Part shown: in pieces, positions 27,990-38,788 of the stretch | Numbering within the stretch: position 1 is the first letter of the stretch | Layout of the letters: every line of letters starts with the position of its first letter | Assembly (NCBI RefSeq): GCF_005222695.1 | Contig: NZ_STGG01000041.1 | Span: forward strand, 310,001 to 374,000 | Length of the DNA stretch: 64,000 bases | From: Massilia sp. HP4 | GTDB taxonomy: Bacteria; Pseudomonadota; Gammaproteobacteria; Burkholderiales; Burkholderiaceae_D | Direction of reading: 5' to 3' | The notes under the pieces: generated by a model | Database searches by the model: none | Told to the model about the DNA's origin: nothing | What the model saw: the letters and a program-made list of their open reading frames with translations, nothing else | Program-made: the position numbers and the translations under genes

Positions 27990-28418
27990 TCAGGGCTGGC
28001 GCCGGGCCACGATCAGGCGGTTGCCCTGCACTTCGACGATCTCGTAGTCGCCCGGCTGCGGCAGGGTGTCGGCGAGCAGCTCGACGTCCCACAGGGCGCC
28101 GCGGTACATCACGCGCGCGCGCCGGTCCTGCCACTGCGGCACGGTGACGCGCTGGCCGATATCGAGGTTGATGCTGGGGTCATTCGCGGCCTCGCCGCGC
28201 CGCGGGCGGGCGTAGCGGGTACGGCGCAGGACCATGGTGGCGCCGATGCCGACGCCCGCCGCGACCAGCGTCTGCAACGGGCCGCTGGCGCCGAGCCAGG
28301 CGGCGCCGGCGCCGAACAGCAGGCCGACCGCGATCATCAACAGGTAGAACGTGCCGATGAACAGCTCGGCCACCACCAGGATGCCGGCGCCGATGAGCCA
28401 GTACGTCCAGTCGGACAT
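27990..28418 (-). CDS. NfeD-family membrane protein
   Basis: A 142-residue short NfeD protein with two to three membrane helices in residues 1-70 and a C-terminal OB-fold (about 85-140, with DIGQRVTVPQW and GDYEIVEVQGNRLIV). It partners the SPFH protein encoded just downstream. I chose the ATG at 28418 because AAGGAGA lies 7 bases before it and the first helix starts there; the longer frame runs into the terminator of ppsA. Confidence 0.88.
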   Translation of the reverse strand: MSDWTYWLIGAGILVVAELFIGTFYLLMIAVGLLFGAGAAWLGASGPLQTLVAAGVGIGATMVLRRTRYARPRRGEAANDPSINLDIGQRVTVPQWQDRRARVMYRGALWDVELLADTLPQPGDYEIVEVQGNRLIVARRQP

Positions 28419-28446
28419 GGCAGGGTCTCCTTTTTCGTTATCGAAT

Positions 28447-28484
28447 AAAAAAACCCCCGTTACCCGGAACGGGTAGCGAGGGTT
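28447..28484 (-). terminator. terminator of ppsA
   Basis: On the reverse strand a long stem (AACCCTCGCTACCCG pairing with CGGGTAACGGGGGTT, two mismatches, TTCC loop) is followed by seven T residues. It lies about 105 bases after the ppsA stop and before nfeD, so it separates the two units. Confidence 0.8.
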
Positions 28485-28588
28485 CTGCATGACCGCACGA
28501 TGAGGCACGGCGGTCGTTCTTGAGGGCTTGGAAAGCGATCATTCCTGCCAGTGTAGCACCGGCGGCCCTCGAAGGGGAATGCCGGGGC

Positions 28589-31021
28589 TCAGGCCTTGGC
28601 CAGCTTTTGCCAGGTTTCGATCACCGAGTCCGGGTTGAGCGACATCGACTCGATGCCCTCGTCCACCAGCCACTGGGCGAAGTCGGGATGGTCCGACGGC
28701 CCCTGGCCGCAGATGCCGACGTACTTGCCCTGCTTGAGACAGGCCTTGATCGCCAGCGACAGCATCGCCTTGACGGCCGGATCGCGCTCGTCGAAGTCCT
28801 TGGCCAGCAGCTCCATGCCGGAGTCGCGGTCCAGGCCCAGGGTGAGCTGGGTCAGGTCGTTGGAACCGATCGAGAAGCCGTCGAAATACTCCAGGAACTG
28901 CTCGGCCAGGATGGCGTTGGACGGCACTTCGCACATCATGATCAGGCGCAGGCCGTTTTCGCCGCGCTTGAGGCCATTCTGCGCCAGCAGGTTGACCACT
29001 TTCTCGGCCTGGCCGAGGGTACGCACGAACGGCACCATCAGCTCGACGTTGGTCAGGCCCATCTCGTTGCGCACGCGCTTCATGGCCGCGCATTCCATCG
29101 CGAACGATTCGGCGAAGTCGTCGGCCAGGTAGCGCGCGGCGCCGCGGAAGCCCAGCATCGGGTTTTCTTCGTCCGGCTCGTAGCGCGAACCGCCGATCAG
29201 CTTCTTGTACTCGTTCGACTTGAAGTCGGACAGGCGCACGATGACCTGCTTCGGCCAGAACGCGGCGGCGATGGTCGCCACGCCCTCGACCAGCTTGTCG
29301 ACATAGAAGGCGCGCGGCGAGGCATGGCCGCGGGCGACCGACTCCACTGCCTTTTTCAGGTCGGCGTCGATGTTCGGATACTCGAGGATGGCCTTCGGGT
29401 GCACGCCGATATTGTTGTTGATGATGAACTCGAGACGGGCCAGGCCGACGCCGTTGTTGGGCACCGACTGGAAGTCGAAGGCCAGTTGCGGGTTGCCGAC
29501 GTTGAGCATGATCTTGGTCTTGATCGGCGGCAGTTCGCCGCGCGAGACTTCGGTGACCTCGGTTTCGAGCAGGCCGTCGTAGATCATGCCTTCGTCGCCT
29601 TCGGCGCACGAGACGGTGACCAGGGTGCCGTCTTTCAGCACGTCGGTCGCGTCGCCGCAGCCGACCACCGCCGGCACGCCCAGCTCACGCGCGATGATCG
29701 CCGCGTGGCAAGTGCGGCCGCCGCGGTTGGTGACGATCGCCGAGGCGCGCTTCATGACCGGCTCCCAGTTCGGGTCGGTCATGTCGGCGACCAGCACGTC
29801 GCCCGGCTGCACACGTTCCATCTCCGACGGGTCGGTGATGACGCGCACCGGGCCGGCGCCGATCTTCTGGCCGATCGCGCGGCCGTGGGTCAGCACGGTG
29901 CCGGTGCCCTTGAGCTGGAAGCGCTGCTGGGCGTCGGTGGCCTTCTGCTGCGATTTGACGGTCTCGGGACGCGCCTGCAGGATGTACAGCTTGCCGTCGC
30001 GGCCATCCTTGCCCCACTCGATGTCCATCGGACGGCCATAGTGGTTCTCGATGATCATCGCGTACTTGGCCAGCTCGATGACTTCTTCCTCGACCAGCGA
30101 GTAGCGGTTGCGCAGCTCGATCGGCACGTCGACGGTCTTGACCGAGCGGCCGGCCTTGGCCTCGCTGGTGAATTCCATCTTGATCAGCTTGGAACCGATA
30201 TTGCGTCGGATGACGGCCGACTTGCCCTGGGCGAGCATCGGCTTGTGGACGTAGAACTCGTCCGGGTTGACCGCGCCCTGCACCACGGTCTCGCCCAGGC
30301 CGTAGCTCGAGGTGATGAACACCACGTCCTTGAAGCCCGATTCGGTGTCGATCGTGAACATCACGCCGGATGCGCCGGTATCCGAGCGCACCATGCGCTG
30401 CACGCCGGCCGACAGCGCGACCTCGGCGTGGGTGAAGCCCTTGTGTACGCGGTAGGAGATCGCCCGGTCGTTGTAGAGCGAAGCGAAGACGTGCTTCATC
30501 GCCTCTAACACGTTGTCGATGCCGACCACGTTCAGGAACGATTCCTGCTGGCCGGCGAAGGATGCATCCGGCAAGTCTTCGGCGGTGGCCGAGGAACGCA
30601 CGGCGAACGAGACTTCGGTTTCCGAGCCGGCGACCAGGCGCTCGTAGAACGAACGGATGTCCTGCTCCAGGCGGGGCTGGAACGGGGTCTCGACGATCCA
30701 GCCGCGGATCTCGGCGCCGACCGTTGCGAGCGTGCGGACGTCGTCGACGTCGAGGTTATCGAGGCGGCGCGCGATGCGCTCGCCGAGGGATGCACCGCCA
30801 TCGACGCTATGGCCGAGGAAGTCGCGGAAGGCGTCGGCGGTGGTGGCGAAGCCGGTCGGCACGCGCACGCCGGCGCCGGCCAGCTGGCTGATCATCTCGC
30901 CGAGCGAGGCGTTCTTGCCGCCGACCGACTCGACGTCGGTCATGCGCAGGTCTTCGAACGATGCCACGTATACCCGTGTGGCGCCGTCGGGCTGCAATGC
31001 TGGAGTAGCTAGGTTAGTCAT
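28589..31021 (-). CDS. ppsA: phosphoenolpyruvate synthase
   Basis: An 810-residue enzyme that turns pyruvate and ATP into phosphoenolpyruvate, AMP and phosphate, needed for gluconeogenesis. The ATP-grasp N-terminal domain has [13 protein letters not shown] and [25 protein letters not shown]. The swivelling phosphohistidine is H439 in [11 protein letters not shown]. The C-terminal PEP-binding barrel ends with [22 protein letters not shown]. Length is normal. The regulator that phosphorylates this enzyme is encoded divergently 200 bases away. Confidence 0.96.
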   Translation of the reverse strand: MTNLATPALQPDGATRVYVASFEDLRMTDVESVGGKNASLGEMISQLAGAGVRVPTGFATTADAFRDFLGHSVDGGASLGERIARRLDNLDVDDVRTLATVGAEIRGWIVETPFQPRLEQDIRSFYERLVAGSETEVSFAVRSSATAEDLPDASFAGQQESFLNVVGIDNVLEAMKHVFASLYNDRAISYRVHKGFTHAEVALSAGVQRMVRSDTGASGVMFTIDTESGFKDVVFITSSYGLGETVVQGAVNPDEFYVHKPMLAQGKSAVIRRNIGSKLIKMEFTSEAKAGRSVKTVDVPIELRNRYSLVEEEVIELAKYAMIIENHYGRPMDIEWGKDGRDGKLYILQARPETVKSQQKATDAQQRFQLKGTGTVLTHGRAIGQKIGAGPVRVITDPSEMERVQPGDVLVADMTDPNWEPVMKRASAIVTNRGGRTCHAAIIARELGVPAVVGCGDATDVLKDGTLVTVSCAEGDEGMIYDGLLETEVTEVSRGELPPIKTKIMLNVGNPQLAFDFQSVPNNGVGLARLEFIINNNIGVHPKAILEYPNIDADLKKAVESVARGHASPRAFYVDKLVEGVATIAAAFWPKQVIVRLSDFKSNEYKKLIGGSRYEPDEENPMLGFRGAARYLADDFAESFAMECAAMKRVRNEMGLTNVELMVPFVRTLGQAEKVVNLLAQNGLKRGENGLRLIMMCEVPSNAILAEQFLEYFDGFSIGSNDLTQLTLGLDRDSGMELLAKDFDERDPAVKAMLSLAIKACLKQGKYVGICGQGPSDHPDFAQWLVDEGIESMSLNPDSVIETWQKLAKA

Positions 31022-31221
31022 GGTAAAACACCCTTACTTGATGATGGAAAGCCGTTGGAGCACTGCTCGGCAAGCGGGGGCGTGTTTGACGTGTTCTTGT
31101 TATTCTGGCCCGCGTGCAGCACAATGCAAAACCCGTTGCCGAGCATTTTACCCCGCGACAGGGTGATGTGCAGCGCACTTTTGATGCAACTTTGTCAGCA
31201 AAGCCTTCCGATCCAGCCACC

Positions 31222-32070
31222 ATGACCGACGATTCCCTGCCTCCTCCAGTTACTGCCTCGCGCACCGTGTTCTTCGTCTCCGACGGCACCGGCATCACGG
31301 CGGAGACCTTCGGCCACGCCGTGCTGAGCCAATTCGACCTGCGTTTTCGCCAGATCCGGCTGCCGTTCGTGGATTCGATCGAGAAGGCGCACGACGCCGC
31401 ACGCCGCATCAACGAGAGTTTTGCGCTGCATGGGCAGCGTCCGATCGTGTTCTCGACCTTGGTGAAGAACGACCTGTCGAGCGTGATCCGGGCCGCGAAC
31501 GGGATGCACATGGACCTGTTCCAGACCTTCGTGGCGCCGCTCGAGCAGGAGCTGGACGTGAAATCGACGCACACGATCGGGCGCATCCACAATGCGGTGG
31601 ACACCGAGGAATACAAGAACCGGATCGAAGCCATCAACTTCTCGCTGGCGCACGACGACGGCCAATCGCACAAGAACCTGGCCGAGGCCGACGTGATCCT
31701 GGTGGGCGTTTCGCGCTCCGGCAAAACCCCGACGAGCCTGTACCTGGCGATGCAATACGGCCTGAAAGCCGCCAATTATCCGTTGATCCCCGACGACTTC
31801 GAACGCAGCAAGCTGCCGAGCTCGCTCCCGCCATTCAAGGCTAAGCTGTTCGGCCTGACGATCACCCCCGAACGCCTCTCGCAAATCCGCAACGAGCGCC
31901 GCGCCGGCAGCAAGTACGCATCGCTGGAGAACTGCCGCTACGAAGTCAACGAAGCCGAACAACTGATGCGCCGCGAAGGCATCCGCTGGCTCTCCTCGAC
32001 GACAAAATCGATCGAAGAAATCGCCACCACCATCCTCCAAGAAATCAAACCCGATCGCCGCGAATACTAA
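31222..32070 (+). CDS. ppsR: PEP synthase regulatory protein (kinase/pyrophosphorylase)
   Basis: A 282-residue DUF299 protein that inactivates PEP synthase by ADP-dependent phosphorylation and reactivates it by phosphorolysis. The N-terminus is [22 protein letters not shown], and the P-loop is [15 protein letters not shown]. The C-terminal third has [23 protein letters not shown] chose the ATG at 31222, the usual family start, rather than an upstream one that adds 36 unrelated residues. It is divergent from ppsA, its target. Confidence 0.93.
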   Translation: MTDDSLPPPVTASRTVFFVSDGTGITAETFGHAVLSQFDLRFRQIRLPFVDSIEKAHDAARRINESFALHGQRPIVFSTLVKNDLSSVIRAANGMHMDLFQTFVAPLEQELDVKSTHTIGRIHNAVDTEEYKNRIEAINFSLAHDDGQSHKNLAEADVILVGVSRSGKTPTSLYLAMQYGLKAANYPLIPDDFERSKLPSSLPPFKAKLFGLTITPERLSQIRNERRAGSKYASLENCRYEVNEAEQLMRREGIRWLSSTTKSIEEIATTILQEIKPDRREY

Positions 32071-32092
32071 CTCGCCGACCAATCGCCAATTA

Positions 32093-32511
32093 GGGTCAGA
32101 GTAGAATTAATAAGAAAGATTTTTAATCACTCATTAATTCCGAACAAGACGGCGCCATCTTGCTTGAAAGCTCGTGCGAGTTAATTGGGGTCAGTGTCGA
32201 ATTGTTTGACAACTTTGAAGAATTGCCCGGCAATTCGACTCCGACCCTCATTAATTTCTTGAAGTTTGGCGCCTTTGGCCGACCACCCAGGAAATAGAGT
32301 AACGCAGACAAATAGCTCGCCCGTTTATTACCGCTAAACCAGACAATTTTAATCAGGGTCGGAGTCGAATTGTTTGACAACATTTACTGATCAGTCGTTA
32401 ATTCGACTCCGACCCTAGTTATCCTTCGAGCAATTGGCTAATAATTCTACTCCGACCCTCATTATTCGCCGGCCGAATTTGCGAAATTGCTCAACAATTC
32501 TACTCTGACCC
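32093..32511. repeat. array of seven alternating 16-bp repeats
   Basis: The unit GGGTCRGAGTMGAATT (R = A/G, M = A/C; one copy has AGTGT) occurs forward at 32093, 32188 and 32356 and inverted at 32232-32247, 32400-32415, 32443-32458 and 32496-32511. Facing copies can form long hairpins, and AATTGCC/GGCAATT (32221-32235) adds an inner palindrome. Repeats of this sequence type are often found beside REP-associated tyrosine transposases, but no such gene is present here. The whole 466-base gap between ppsR and the REC-EAL gene is made of this array. Confidence 0.85.
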
Positions 32512-32536
32512 CAATTGATGGGTTATTGATTGAGAG

Positions 32537-33733
32537 TTAGAAGAATTGGCGCCAGTCGGCGAGCCAGGTCGGGAAGGCGGCGGCTTCCATGGGGTTGGCG
32601 ATGTGGTAGCCCTGGGCGTAGGTGCAGCCGAGGCTTTGGAGGAAGTCCCAGTCCTGGCGGGTTTCGACGCCGACCGCGACCGACATCCGGTCCAGGCTGT
32701 GGGCCAGGTTCAGGCAGCTGCGCAGGACCGTGCCCAAGGGACGGCGCTTCGAGGCGCCGTCGACGAAGCTGCGGTCGATCTTCAGTTCGGTGAAGGGGAT
32801 GCGGGCCAGCAGCTGCAGGTTCGAGCGGCCGGTGCCGTAGTCGTCGATGGCCAGGCCGAAGCCCATCATGCGCAGGCGCACCAGGCGCTCGATGAAATCG
32901 GGGTTCGTGTTCAGGACCGACGACTCGGGGATCTCGAACGTGATGTAGTCCGGACTCACCTCGTGGCGCTCGAGCGAGGCGACGATCTGGCGCACGAAAG
33001 CGGGATGGGCCAGGGTTTCGGGCGCGATGTTCAGCGAGATCGGGACCGGGATGCCCTGCTCCTGGAGCCAGCGGCAGCGCTCGACCGACAGCTCGATCAT
33101 GCTCCAGTCCAGGAAGTCGATGCGGCCGCTTTCTTCCAGCGCTTCCATGAAGGATGCAGGGCCAAGCACGCCGTGCTCGGGGTGGCGCCAGCGGGCGAAT
33201 GCTTCCAGGCCCTTGACTTGTCCGGTCGCCAGCTCGATCTTCGGCTGGAAGAACGGCTCGAACTGGCGCTTCTGCAGGCCGATGCCGATCTGCTGGAACG
33301 AGAATCGCGGGCCGCCCGGCCTTCTCGGCGGGCGCGCCAGCGGGGTGTAGTTGTCGAGCAGCGGCTTCAGTCTGGCGGCGGTCACCGGCCTGGCGATCGC
33401 GCCCAGCAGCTCGACGCCCAGGGCCTGGGCCAAGGTCTCCACCGAGAACAACAGGTCGGCCGGGCGGGCGCCGGTCACCACCAGGCGCGCCGGGCCCTGG
33501 ATCTCGCCCAGCTTGCGAATCAGTTCCAGGCCGTCCATGCCAGGCAGGTCCAGGTCGACGATGGCGACGTTCACCAAGGGCGCCACGCCGGACTCCAGGA
33601 TCTGCAGCGCGCGATGGCCGTCCGCGACGTCGGTGACGCGGCTGGCGCCCAATTGGCCCAGCATCTCGACCAGCGCACTGCGCTGGGCCGTGTCGGCTTG
33701 TGCCACCAAAAAATGCAAATGCGCGATGTCCAT
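32537..33733 (-). CDS. response-regulator EAL phosphodiesterase
   Basis: A 398-residue protein with an N-terminal receiver domain (about 5-125, phospho-acceptor D60 in VDLDLPGMDG) and a C-terminal EAL domain (about 150-395). The signature reads EAF rather than EAL (E177 kept). The other metal and substrate residues look intact: Asn in SLNIAP, Glu in EIPES, the Asp pair in IDDYGTG, Lys in KIDRSFV, Glu in GVET and Gln in AQGYHI. It should break down cyclic di-GMP under control of an unknown kinase. It is next to the TrmH-type gene and is the last gene of the reverse-strand run. Confidence 0.88.
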   Translation of the reverse strand: MDIAHLHFLVAQADTAQRSALVEMLGQLGASRVTDVADGHRALQILESGVAPLVNVAIVDLDLPGMDGLELIRKLGEIQGPARLVVTGARPADLLFSVETLAQALGVELLGAIARPVTAARLKPLLDNYTPLARPPRRPGGPRFSFQQIGIGLQKRQFEPFFQPKIELATGQVKGLEAFARWRHPEHGVLGPASFMEALEESGRIDFLDWSMIELSVERCRWLQEQGIPVPISLNIAPETLAHPAFVRQIVASLERHEVSPDYITFEIPESSVLNTNPDFIERLVRLRMMGFGLAIDDYGTGRSNLQLLARIPFTELKIDRSFVDGASKRRPLGTVLRSCLNLAHSLDRMSVAVGVETRQDWDFLQSLGCTYAQGYHIANPMEAAAFPTWLADWRQFF

Positions 33734-33795
33734 CGTTGCTCCAGTCTCCCAGCCGCCAGCCTACGCGAAGCGGTGGAAGCCGTCCATACCCAAGG

Positions 33796-34581
33796 CTACA
33801 TCTGCTGCTGGCGCAGACCTTCGAAGAAGCATACGGCGGCGCAGGCCGCGACGTTAAGCGACTCCACCTGGCCAGCATGCGGCACCGCGACCCGGTGCGT
33901 GGCAAGCCGCAATAATTCGTCCGACACGCCCTGCCCCTCGTGGCCCAGCACCCAGGCCACCGGCTGGCGCAAGTCCATCGCATACAGCCGCTCGGCCGCG
34001 TAGCCGCTGGTGGCCAGCACCGGCACCGATGCTTCGCGCACCAGCTGCGCCAGCTCCACTTGCTCGAAAATCTCCAGCACGAAATGGGCGCCCATCGCGG
34101 CGCGCAGCACCTTCGGCGACCAGCAGAAGGCAGTGCCGGGACTGCAATAGACTTGCTTGATGCCGGCCGCCGCGGCGCTGCGCAGGATCGAGCCGACGTT
34201 GCCGGGATCCTGCACGCCGTCCAGCAGCACGCTGGGGCCATGCAGGCCCGGTGCACTCGATGGCTGTGGCGAGTCGATCACGAACAGCAGGTGCACGCCG
34301 TGCTCCACCTGGCTGATGGCGTTGAACAGCGCGTCGGGAAGCGCCGTCACCGGCGCGTTCACGGCGTCGCAACGGGCGACGATGGCCTGCACTTCGGCGT
34401 TGCCGAGCGCTCCCTCGGATACCACGCAGTGGCGCGGCGCGCCGCGCAGGTCGAGCCAGCTCTGGCACAGGTGCACGCCGTCGAGCAGGCTTTGTCCGGC
34501 CTTGCGCCGCGCCTGCGAGCTGGTGGCGAGACCTTTCAGGTCCTTGTAGAACGCGTTGTCGCGCGAGCTGATGGTTTTCAT
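33796..34581 (-). CDS. TrmH-family (SpoU) RNA methyltransferase
   Basis: A 261-residue SPOUT methyltransferase that should 2'-O-methylate a ribose in rRNA or tRNA. A short N-terminal substrate-binding domain (1-95) precedes the knotted catalytic domain. Motif 1 is [16 protein letters not shown] with the catalytic Arg, motif 2 is [14 protein letters not shown], and motif 3 is [16 protein letters not shown]. It resembles the RlmB group, but the target nucleotide cannot be told. Its ATG overlaps the rnhB stop as ATGA, which ties it to the lpx operon. Confidence 0.87.
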   Translation of the reverse strand: MKTISSRDNAFYKDLKGLATSSQARRKAGQSLLDGVHLCQSWLDLRGAPRHCVVSEGALGNAEVQAIVARCDAVNAPVTALPDALFNAISQVEHGVHLLFVIDSPQPSSAPGLHGPSVLLDGVQDPGNVGSILRSAAAAGIKQVYCSPGTAFCWSPKVLRAAMGAHFVLEIFEQVELAQLVREASVPVLATSGYAAERLYAMDLRQPVAWVLGHEGQGVSDELLRLATHRVAVPHAGQVESLNVAACAAVCFFEGLRQQQM

Positions 34582-35246
34582 GCTGCTTCTGTTTCAATCA
34601 AATAGCTGCCGAACAGGTCGACCTGCAGCAGGTTGCGTACCGGCGCGAACGAACGGCGGTGCGCAGGCGACGGGCCGTGCGCGCGCAGGCGTTCCAGGTG
34701 CAGCGGCGTGCCATAGCCCTTGTGCTGGTCGAAGCCGTATTGCGGATACAGGCCATGGAGCTCGACCAGCGCCGCGTCGCGCGCCGTCTTGGCCAGGATC
34801 GATGCGGCCGAGATGGCGTTGACCTTGTCGTCGCCCTCCACGATCGCATGCGCGCGCACGTCCATCTGCGGGCAGCGGTTGCCGTCGATCAGGGCCAGGG
34901 TCGGCACCGTGTGCAGCGCCTCCACCGCGCGCCGCATCGCCAGCATGGTCGCCTGCAGGATGTTGATACTGTCGATCTCTTCGCACGAGCATTCGGCGAT
35001 GGCCCAGGCCAGCGCATGTTCGCGGATCAGGGGCGCCAATTGGTCGCGCCGCGCCTCGCTCAGCTTCTTCGAGTCGCGCAAGCCCTCGATCGGACGGCGC
35101 GGATCGAGGATCACGGCGGCCGCGAACACGGGGCCGGCCAGCGGACCGCGGCCCGCCTCGTCGACGCCGCACACGATGTCGAGCGCGGTGAATGGACGGC
35201 CGCGCGTCGGCAGCCCCGGATACAGGTTGACCTTCTTCTTGCTCAT
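34578..35246 (-). CDS. rnhB: ribonuclease HII
   Basis: A 222-residue enzyme that cuts the RNA strand of RNA-DNA hybrids and removes single ribonucleotides. The acidic active site starts at [21 protein letters not shown] and [17 protein letters not shown] follow, with the second-half motif [15 protein letters not shown]. It overlaps lpxB and the methyltransferase gene by 4 bases each (ATGA). rnhB next to lpxB is a conserved proteobacterial arrangement. Confidence 0.95.
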   Translation of the reverse strand: MSKKKVNLYPGLPTRGRPFTALDIVCGVDEAGRGPLAGPVFAAAVILDPRRPIEGLRDSKKLSEARRDQLAPLIREHALAWAIAECSCEEIDSINILQATMLAMRRAVEALHTVPTLALIDGNRCPQMDVRAHAIVEGDDKVNAISAASILAKTARDAALVELHGLYPQYGFDQHKGYGTPLHLERLRAHGPSPAHRRSFAPVRNLLQVDLFGSYLIETEAA

Positions 35247-36424
35247 GCCATGTCGCGCGCGCCAACGGCATCGCGGCCTATCACTTTCAATACCGCCTCG
35301 GCGCTTTCGCGCGCGCTGTCGCGCAGCAGGCTGTGGTGCATCTCGAGAAAGCGCGCGGCGAGCCGTTCGCGGCCCGCTGCATCATGCAACTGGGCCCATA
35401 CGGCGTCGGCCAGGGCTTCGGGCGTGGCCGCGTGCTGGATCAGCTCGGGCACCAGGAATTCGCGCGCCAGGATGTTCGGCAGGCCGATCCAGGGCTGGTA
35501 ACCCATATGGCGCATGATCATATACGACGCCGCCATCACTTTATAGGCGATCACCATCGGCTTCTTGAACAGCGCGACTTCCAGCGTCGCGGTGCCGGAA
35601 GCGACCAGCACCGCGTCGGCGGCGGCGATCGCCGTGTGCGAGCCGGCATCGGTCAGCTGCAGTTCAACGTCCTGCAAACCGGCCCTGACCACGATCTCGT
35701 CGAAATACGCGCGCTGGCGCTCGCCGACCATCGGCACCACGAAGCGCAGCCCAGGGTCGCGCGCCGCCAGCAGCTTCACGGCGCGCACGAACGGCTCGGC
35801 CAGGTATTTCAGCTCGCCCATGCGGCTGCCCGGCATCACCGTCACCACGCGCGCGTCAAGCGCAAGGCCGAGGGAGCGGCGCGCAGCGGCCACGTCGGGC
35901 CCCAGCGGAATCGTCTCGGCCAGCGGATGCCCGATATACGTCACCGGCACGCCCGCCTCGCGGTAGATCGCTTCCTCGAATGGGAAGATAACCAGCATAT
36001 GCGAGACCGCGCGCTGGATCTTCTTGATCCTTCCCCCGCGCCAGGCCCAGATCTGCGGCCCGATGAAGTGGACGGTCGGGATGCCGGCCGAGCGCAGCTG
36101 CTCTTCCAGCCCGAGATTGAAACCGGGGTAGTCGGCGCCGATGAAGGCGCTGGGCCGTTCCGCGATCAGGCGATCGCGCAAGCGGTTCTGGATGCCCTTC
36201 AGTTCGCGATAACGGGGAATGACTTCGAACAGGCCGCGCACCGTGAGCGTGTCCATCGGGGCATCGCTCACGAGCCCCTGCTCGATCATGCGCGGCCCGC
36301 CGATGCCGTGGAAGCGCGCGCCGGGAAGCGCCGGACGCAAGCCCGCCAGCAGGCGTGCGGCAAGCATGTCACCGGACGCCTCGCCGGCTACCAGGGCCAG
36401 GGAAATATCAGCGGACGATGCCAC
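35243..36424 (-). CDS. lpxB: lipid-A-disaccharide synthase
   Basis: A 393-residue GT-B glycosyltransferase that joins UDP-diacylglucosamine and lipid X to form the lipid A disaccharide. The N-terminus [17 protein letters not shown], the middle [18 protein letters not shown] and [16 protein letters not shown], and the C-terminal half with GSRMGEL and [13 protein letters not shown] are typical. It overlaps lpxA by 17 bases and rnhB by 4. Confidence 0.96.
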   Translation of the reverse strand: MASSADISLALVAGEASGDMLAARLLAGLRPALPGARFHGIGGPRMIEQGLVSDAPMDTLTVRGLFEVIPRYRELKGIQNRLRDRLIAERPSAFIGADYPGFNLGLEEQLRSAGIPTVHFIGPQIWAWRGGRIKKIQRAVSHMLVIFPFEEAIYREAGVPVTYIGHPLAETIPLGPDVAAARRSLGLALDARVVTVMPGSRMGELKYLAEPFVRAVKLLAARDPGLRFVVPMVGERQRAYFDEIVVRAGLQDVELQLTDAGSHTAIAAADAVLVASGTATLEVALFKKPMVIAYKVMAASYMIMRHMGYQPWIGLPNILAREFLVPELIQHAATPEALADAVWAQLHDAAGRERLAARFLEMHHSLLRDSARESAEAVLKVIGRDAVGARDMA

Positions 36425-37196
36425 GGGTGGCAGTACCGAGGAATTCGCGCAGCAGGCGGATATCGCCGGCGGCCGCAGGCAGGCGCTCTTCCTCCGCCTG
36501 CAGGGCGGCCTTCGCCTCCTCCAGGGTCAGGTTCGAGCGATACAGCAGTTTATACGCGCTGCGGATCCCATCGAGCTGCTCGCGCGAGAAGCCGCGCCGC
36601 TTGAGGCCTTCGAGGTTCACGCCGCGCGCACCGGCCGGATTGCCCGACACCAGCACATACGGCGGCACGTCCTGGGTCAGGCTCGTATACATGCCGATGA
36701 AGGCATGGGCGCCGATCTTGCAGAACTGGTGCACGCCGGCGTAGCCCGACAGGATCGCCCAGTCGCCCACCTGCACATGGCCCGCCAGCTGCGCATTATT
36801 CGAAAAGATGGTGTTGCTGCCGACCTGGCAGTCGTGCGCCACGTGGACGTAGGCCGAGATCCAGTTGTCGCTGCCCACGCGCGTGACGCCCTCGTCCTGG
36901 ACCGTGCCCAGGTTGAAGGTGACGAACTCGCGCACCGTGTTGCGGTCGCCCACTTCCAGGCGGGTCGGCTCGCCGTTCCACTTCTTGTCCTGTGGCGCGC
37001 CGCCGATCGAGCAGAACTGGAAGAATTTATTGTCCTTGCCGATCGTCGTGTGGCCTTCGATGACCACGTGCGGACCGACCACGGTGCCGGCGTCGATGCG
37101 CACATTCGGCCCGATGATCGAATACGGGCCGACCTCCACCGAGCTGTCCAGCTCGGCCCTGGGGTCGACGATCGCGGTCGAATGAATTTTGCTCAT
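36408..37196 (-). CDS. lpxA: UDP-GlcNAc acyltransferase
   Basis: A 262-residue left-handed beta-helix trimer that adds a hydroxyacyl chain from acyl-ACP to UDP-GlcNAc, the first step of lipid A synthesis. Hexapeptide repeats run from residue 2 to about 185. The catalytic His is H121 in YVHVAHDCQVG, and the C-terminal helical part is normal. It lies 10 bases after fabZ and overlaps lpxB by 17 bases. Confidence 0.96.
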   Translation of the reverse strand: MSKIHSTAIVDPRAELDSSVEVGPYSIIGPNVRIDAGTVVGPHVVIEGHTTIGKDNKFFQFCSIGGAPQDKKWNGEPTRLEVGDRNTVREFVTFNLGTVQDEGVTRVGSDNWISAYVHVAHDCQVGSNTIFSNNAQLAGHVQVGDWAILSGYAGVHQFCKIGAHAFIGMYTSLTQDVPPYVLVSGNPAGARGVNLEGLKRRGFSREQLDGIRSAYKLLYRSNLTLEEAKAALQAEEERLPAAAGDIRLLREFLGTATRGIVR

Positions 37197-37206
37197 CTAG
37201 CGCTCC

Positions 37207-37704
37207 TTACTCGGCTGCCGCTTCAGGGCCTTTCATGGTCGCCTCGGCGGCGCCGCGGATGGTGCACATCAGCTCACCCTCGACCGCCACCTTGCCGTCG
37301 ACGGTCGCCACCGCCTTGTACTTCCAGATGCCGCGCGCCACGCGCAGGATCTCGACTTCCATGCGCAGCTGGTCGCCCGGCTCCACCGGACGCTTGAAGC
37401 GCGCATTGTCGATGCCGACGAAGTACACCACCGAGTTCTCGTCGGGCTTGACGTTCATGGTCATGAACGACAGGATGGCCGCGGTCTGCGCCATCGCTTC
37501 GATCATCAGGACGCCCGGCATCACCGGCTTGTGCGGGAAGTGGCCGTTGAAGAATTCTTCGTTGGCGGTGACGTTCTTGATCGCGACGATGCGCTTGCCC
37601 AGTTCGACGTCCAGCACGCGGTCGACCAGCAGCAGCGGATAGCGGTGCGGCAGGTATTCCTTGATCTGGGTGATGTCGAGGGTCTTGGTTTCCGGAGTAG
37701 TCAT
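37207..37704 (-). CDS. fabZ: 3-hydroxyacyl-ACP dehydratase FabZ
   Basis: A 165-residue hot-dog-fold enzyme that dehydrates 3-hydroxyacyl-ACP in fatty-acid elongation and competes with LpxA and LpxD for the same substrate pool. The active-site pair is H55 (NGHFPHKP) and E69 (LMIEAMAQ). The ATG at 37704 overlaps the lpxD stop (ATGA); a longer frame would add 32 residues antisense to nothing conserved. It sits between lpxD and lpxA, as in E. coli. Confidence 0.95.
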   Translation of the reverse strand: MTTPETKTLDITQIKEYLPHRYPLLLVDRVLDVELGKRIVAIKNVTANEEFFNGHFPHKPVMPGVLMIEAMAQTAAILSFMTMNVKPDENSVVYFVGIDNARFKRPVEPGDQLRMEVEILRVARGIWKYKAVATVDGKVAVEGELMCTIRGAAEATMKGPEAAAE

Positions 37705-38750
37705 TTTTGTTCTGTCAGGTTTCTGATGGTTTTCTCGAGCGTGCGGATCTTGGCGCGCATTGAATCGAGGTTGCGCACGATCGCGGCGCTGCGTTCCCAT
37801 TCGGCATTCTTGGCCAGCGGGTAGAAGCCGGTGTACTGGCCCGGTTCGAGGACCGAGCGCGACACCATGCTGCCCGAAGAGATATGCACGTTGTCGGCGA
37901 TCTCGAGGTGGCCCAGCACCATGGCGGCGCCACCGAAGGTGCAGCGGCTGCCGATCTTGGCGCTGCCGGCCACGCCGACGCAGCCGGCCATCGCCGTGTG
38001 GGCGCCGATATGGCAGTTGTGGCCGATCTGGATCTGGTTGTCGAGTTTTACGCCATCCTCGATCACGGTGTCGTCCAGCGCGCCGCGGTCGATCGTGGTG
38101 TTGGCGCCGATGTCGACGTCGTCGCCGATCAGCACGCGGCCGGTCTGCGGGATCTTGAGGTATACGCCCGCTTCGACCGCGAAGCCGAAGCCGTCGGTGC
38201 CGACCACGGCGCCCGAATGCAGGATGCCGCGCTTGCCGATGCGGCAGCGCGCATGGAAGGTCACGTTCGCGAACAGGTGCGTGTATTCGCCGATCGCGGC
38301 CTCGCGGCCGACGAAGCAGCCCGAATCGATCACCACGTGGGCGCCGATGACTGCGCCCTCTTCGATGGTCACGTGCGGCCCGACGTGGGCGGTCGGATCG
38401 ACCGTCGCGCCAGGCGCGACCACCGCGCTCGGATGGATGCCGGGCACGGGCGCGATCTCGGTCAGCGACACGAAGTACTGCGCCGCGCGGGCGAAGTAGG
38501 CGTAGGGGTTGGTGGTGACGATGCGCGCGCCTTCATAGGTCGCGGCCACCGTCGGATCGTCCAGCGGCGACAGGATCAGGGCCGCCGCCTGGCTCTGCGC
38601 GGCCAATGCGCGCAGCTTGCTGTTGCTGAGGAAGCTGATGTGCGAAGCGCCGGCGCTGTCCAGGGGGGCAATGGCCTGGACCTCGAGGTCCGGGTCGCCC
38701 ACCAACTGTCCGCCGAAGCGCTCGACCAAATCGCCCAGTCGAATGCCCAT
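37701..38750 (-). CDS. lpxD: UDP-3-O-acylglucosamine N-acyltransferase
   Basis: A 349-residue acyltransferase that adds the second hydroxyacyl chain to the lipid A precursor. The N-terminal uridine-binding domain starts [20 protein letters not shown] left-handed beta-helix (about 105-315) follows with the active-site segment [10 protein letters not shown], and a C-terminal helix ends it. The start at 38750 is the conserved one; upstream sequence in the same frame overlaps the skp gene. fabZ overlaps its stop by 4 bases. Confidence 0.95.
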   Translation of the reverse strand: MGIRLGDLVERFGGQLVGDPDLEVQAIAPLDSAGASHISFLSNSKLRALAAQSQAAALILSPLDDPTVAATYEGARIVTTNPYAYFARAAQYFVSLTEIAPVPGIHPSAVVAPGATVDPTAHVGPHVTIEEGAVIGAHVVIDSGCFVGREAAIGEYTHLFANVTFHARCRIGKRGILHSGAVVGTDGFGFAVEAGVYLKIPQTGRVLIGDDVDIGANTTIDRGALDDTVIEDGVKLDNQIQIGHNCHIGAHTAMAGCVGVAGSAKIGSRCTFGGAAMVLGHLEIADNVHISSGSMVSRSVLEPGQYTGFYPLAKNAEWERSAAIVRNLDSMRAKIRTLEKTIRNLTEQK

Positions 38751-38788
38751 CTCGGTCTTTCCAGTGTGAGTCAAAAAACGGTACTGCC

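Noticed and set aside
28520..30508. 662-codon open frame antisense to ppsA
   Set aside because: PpsA is complete opposite; no domain is seen.
32123..32383. 86-codon frame on the reverse strand
   Set aside because: It is built almost wholly from the 16-bp repeat array (recurring SNNST text), so it is not a gene.
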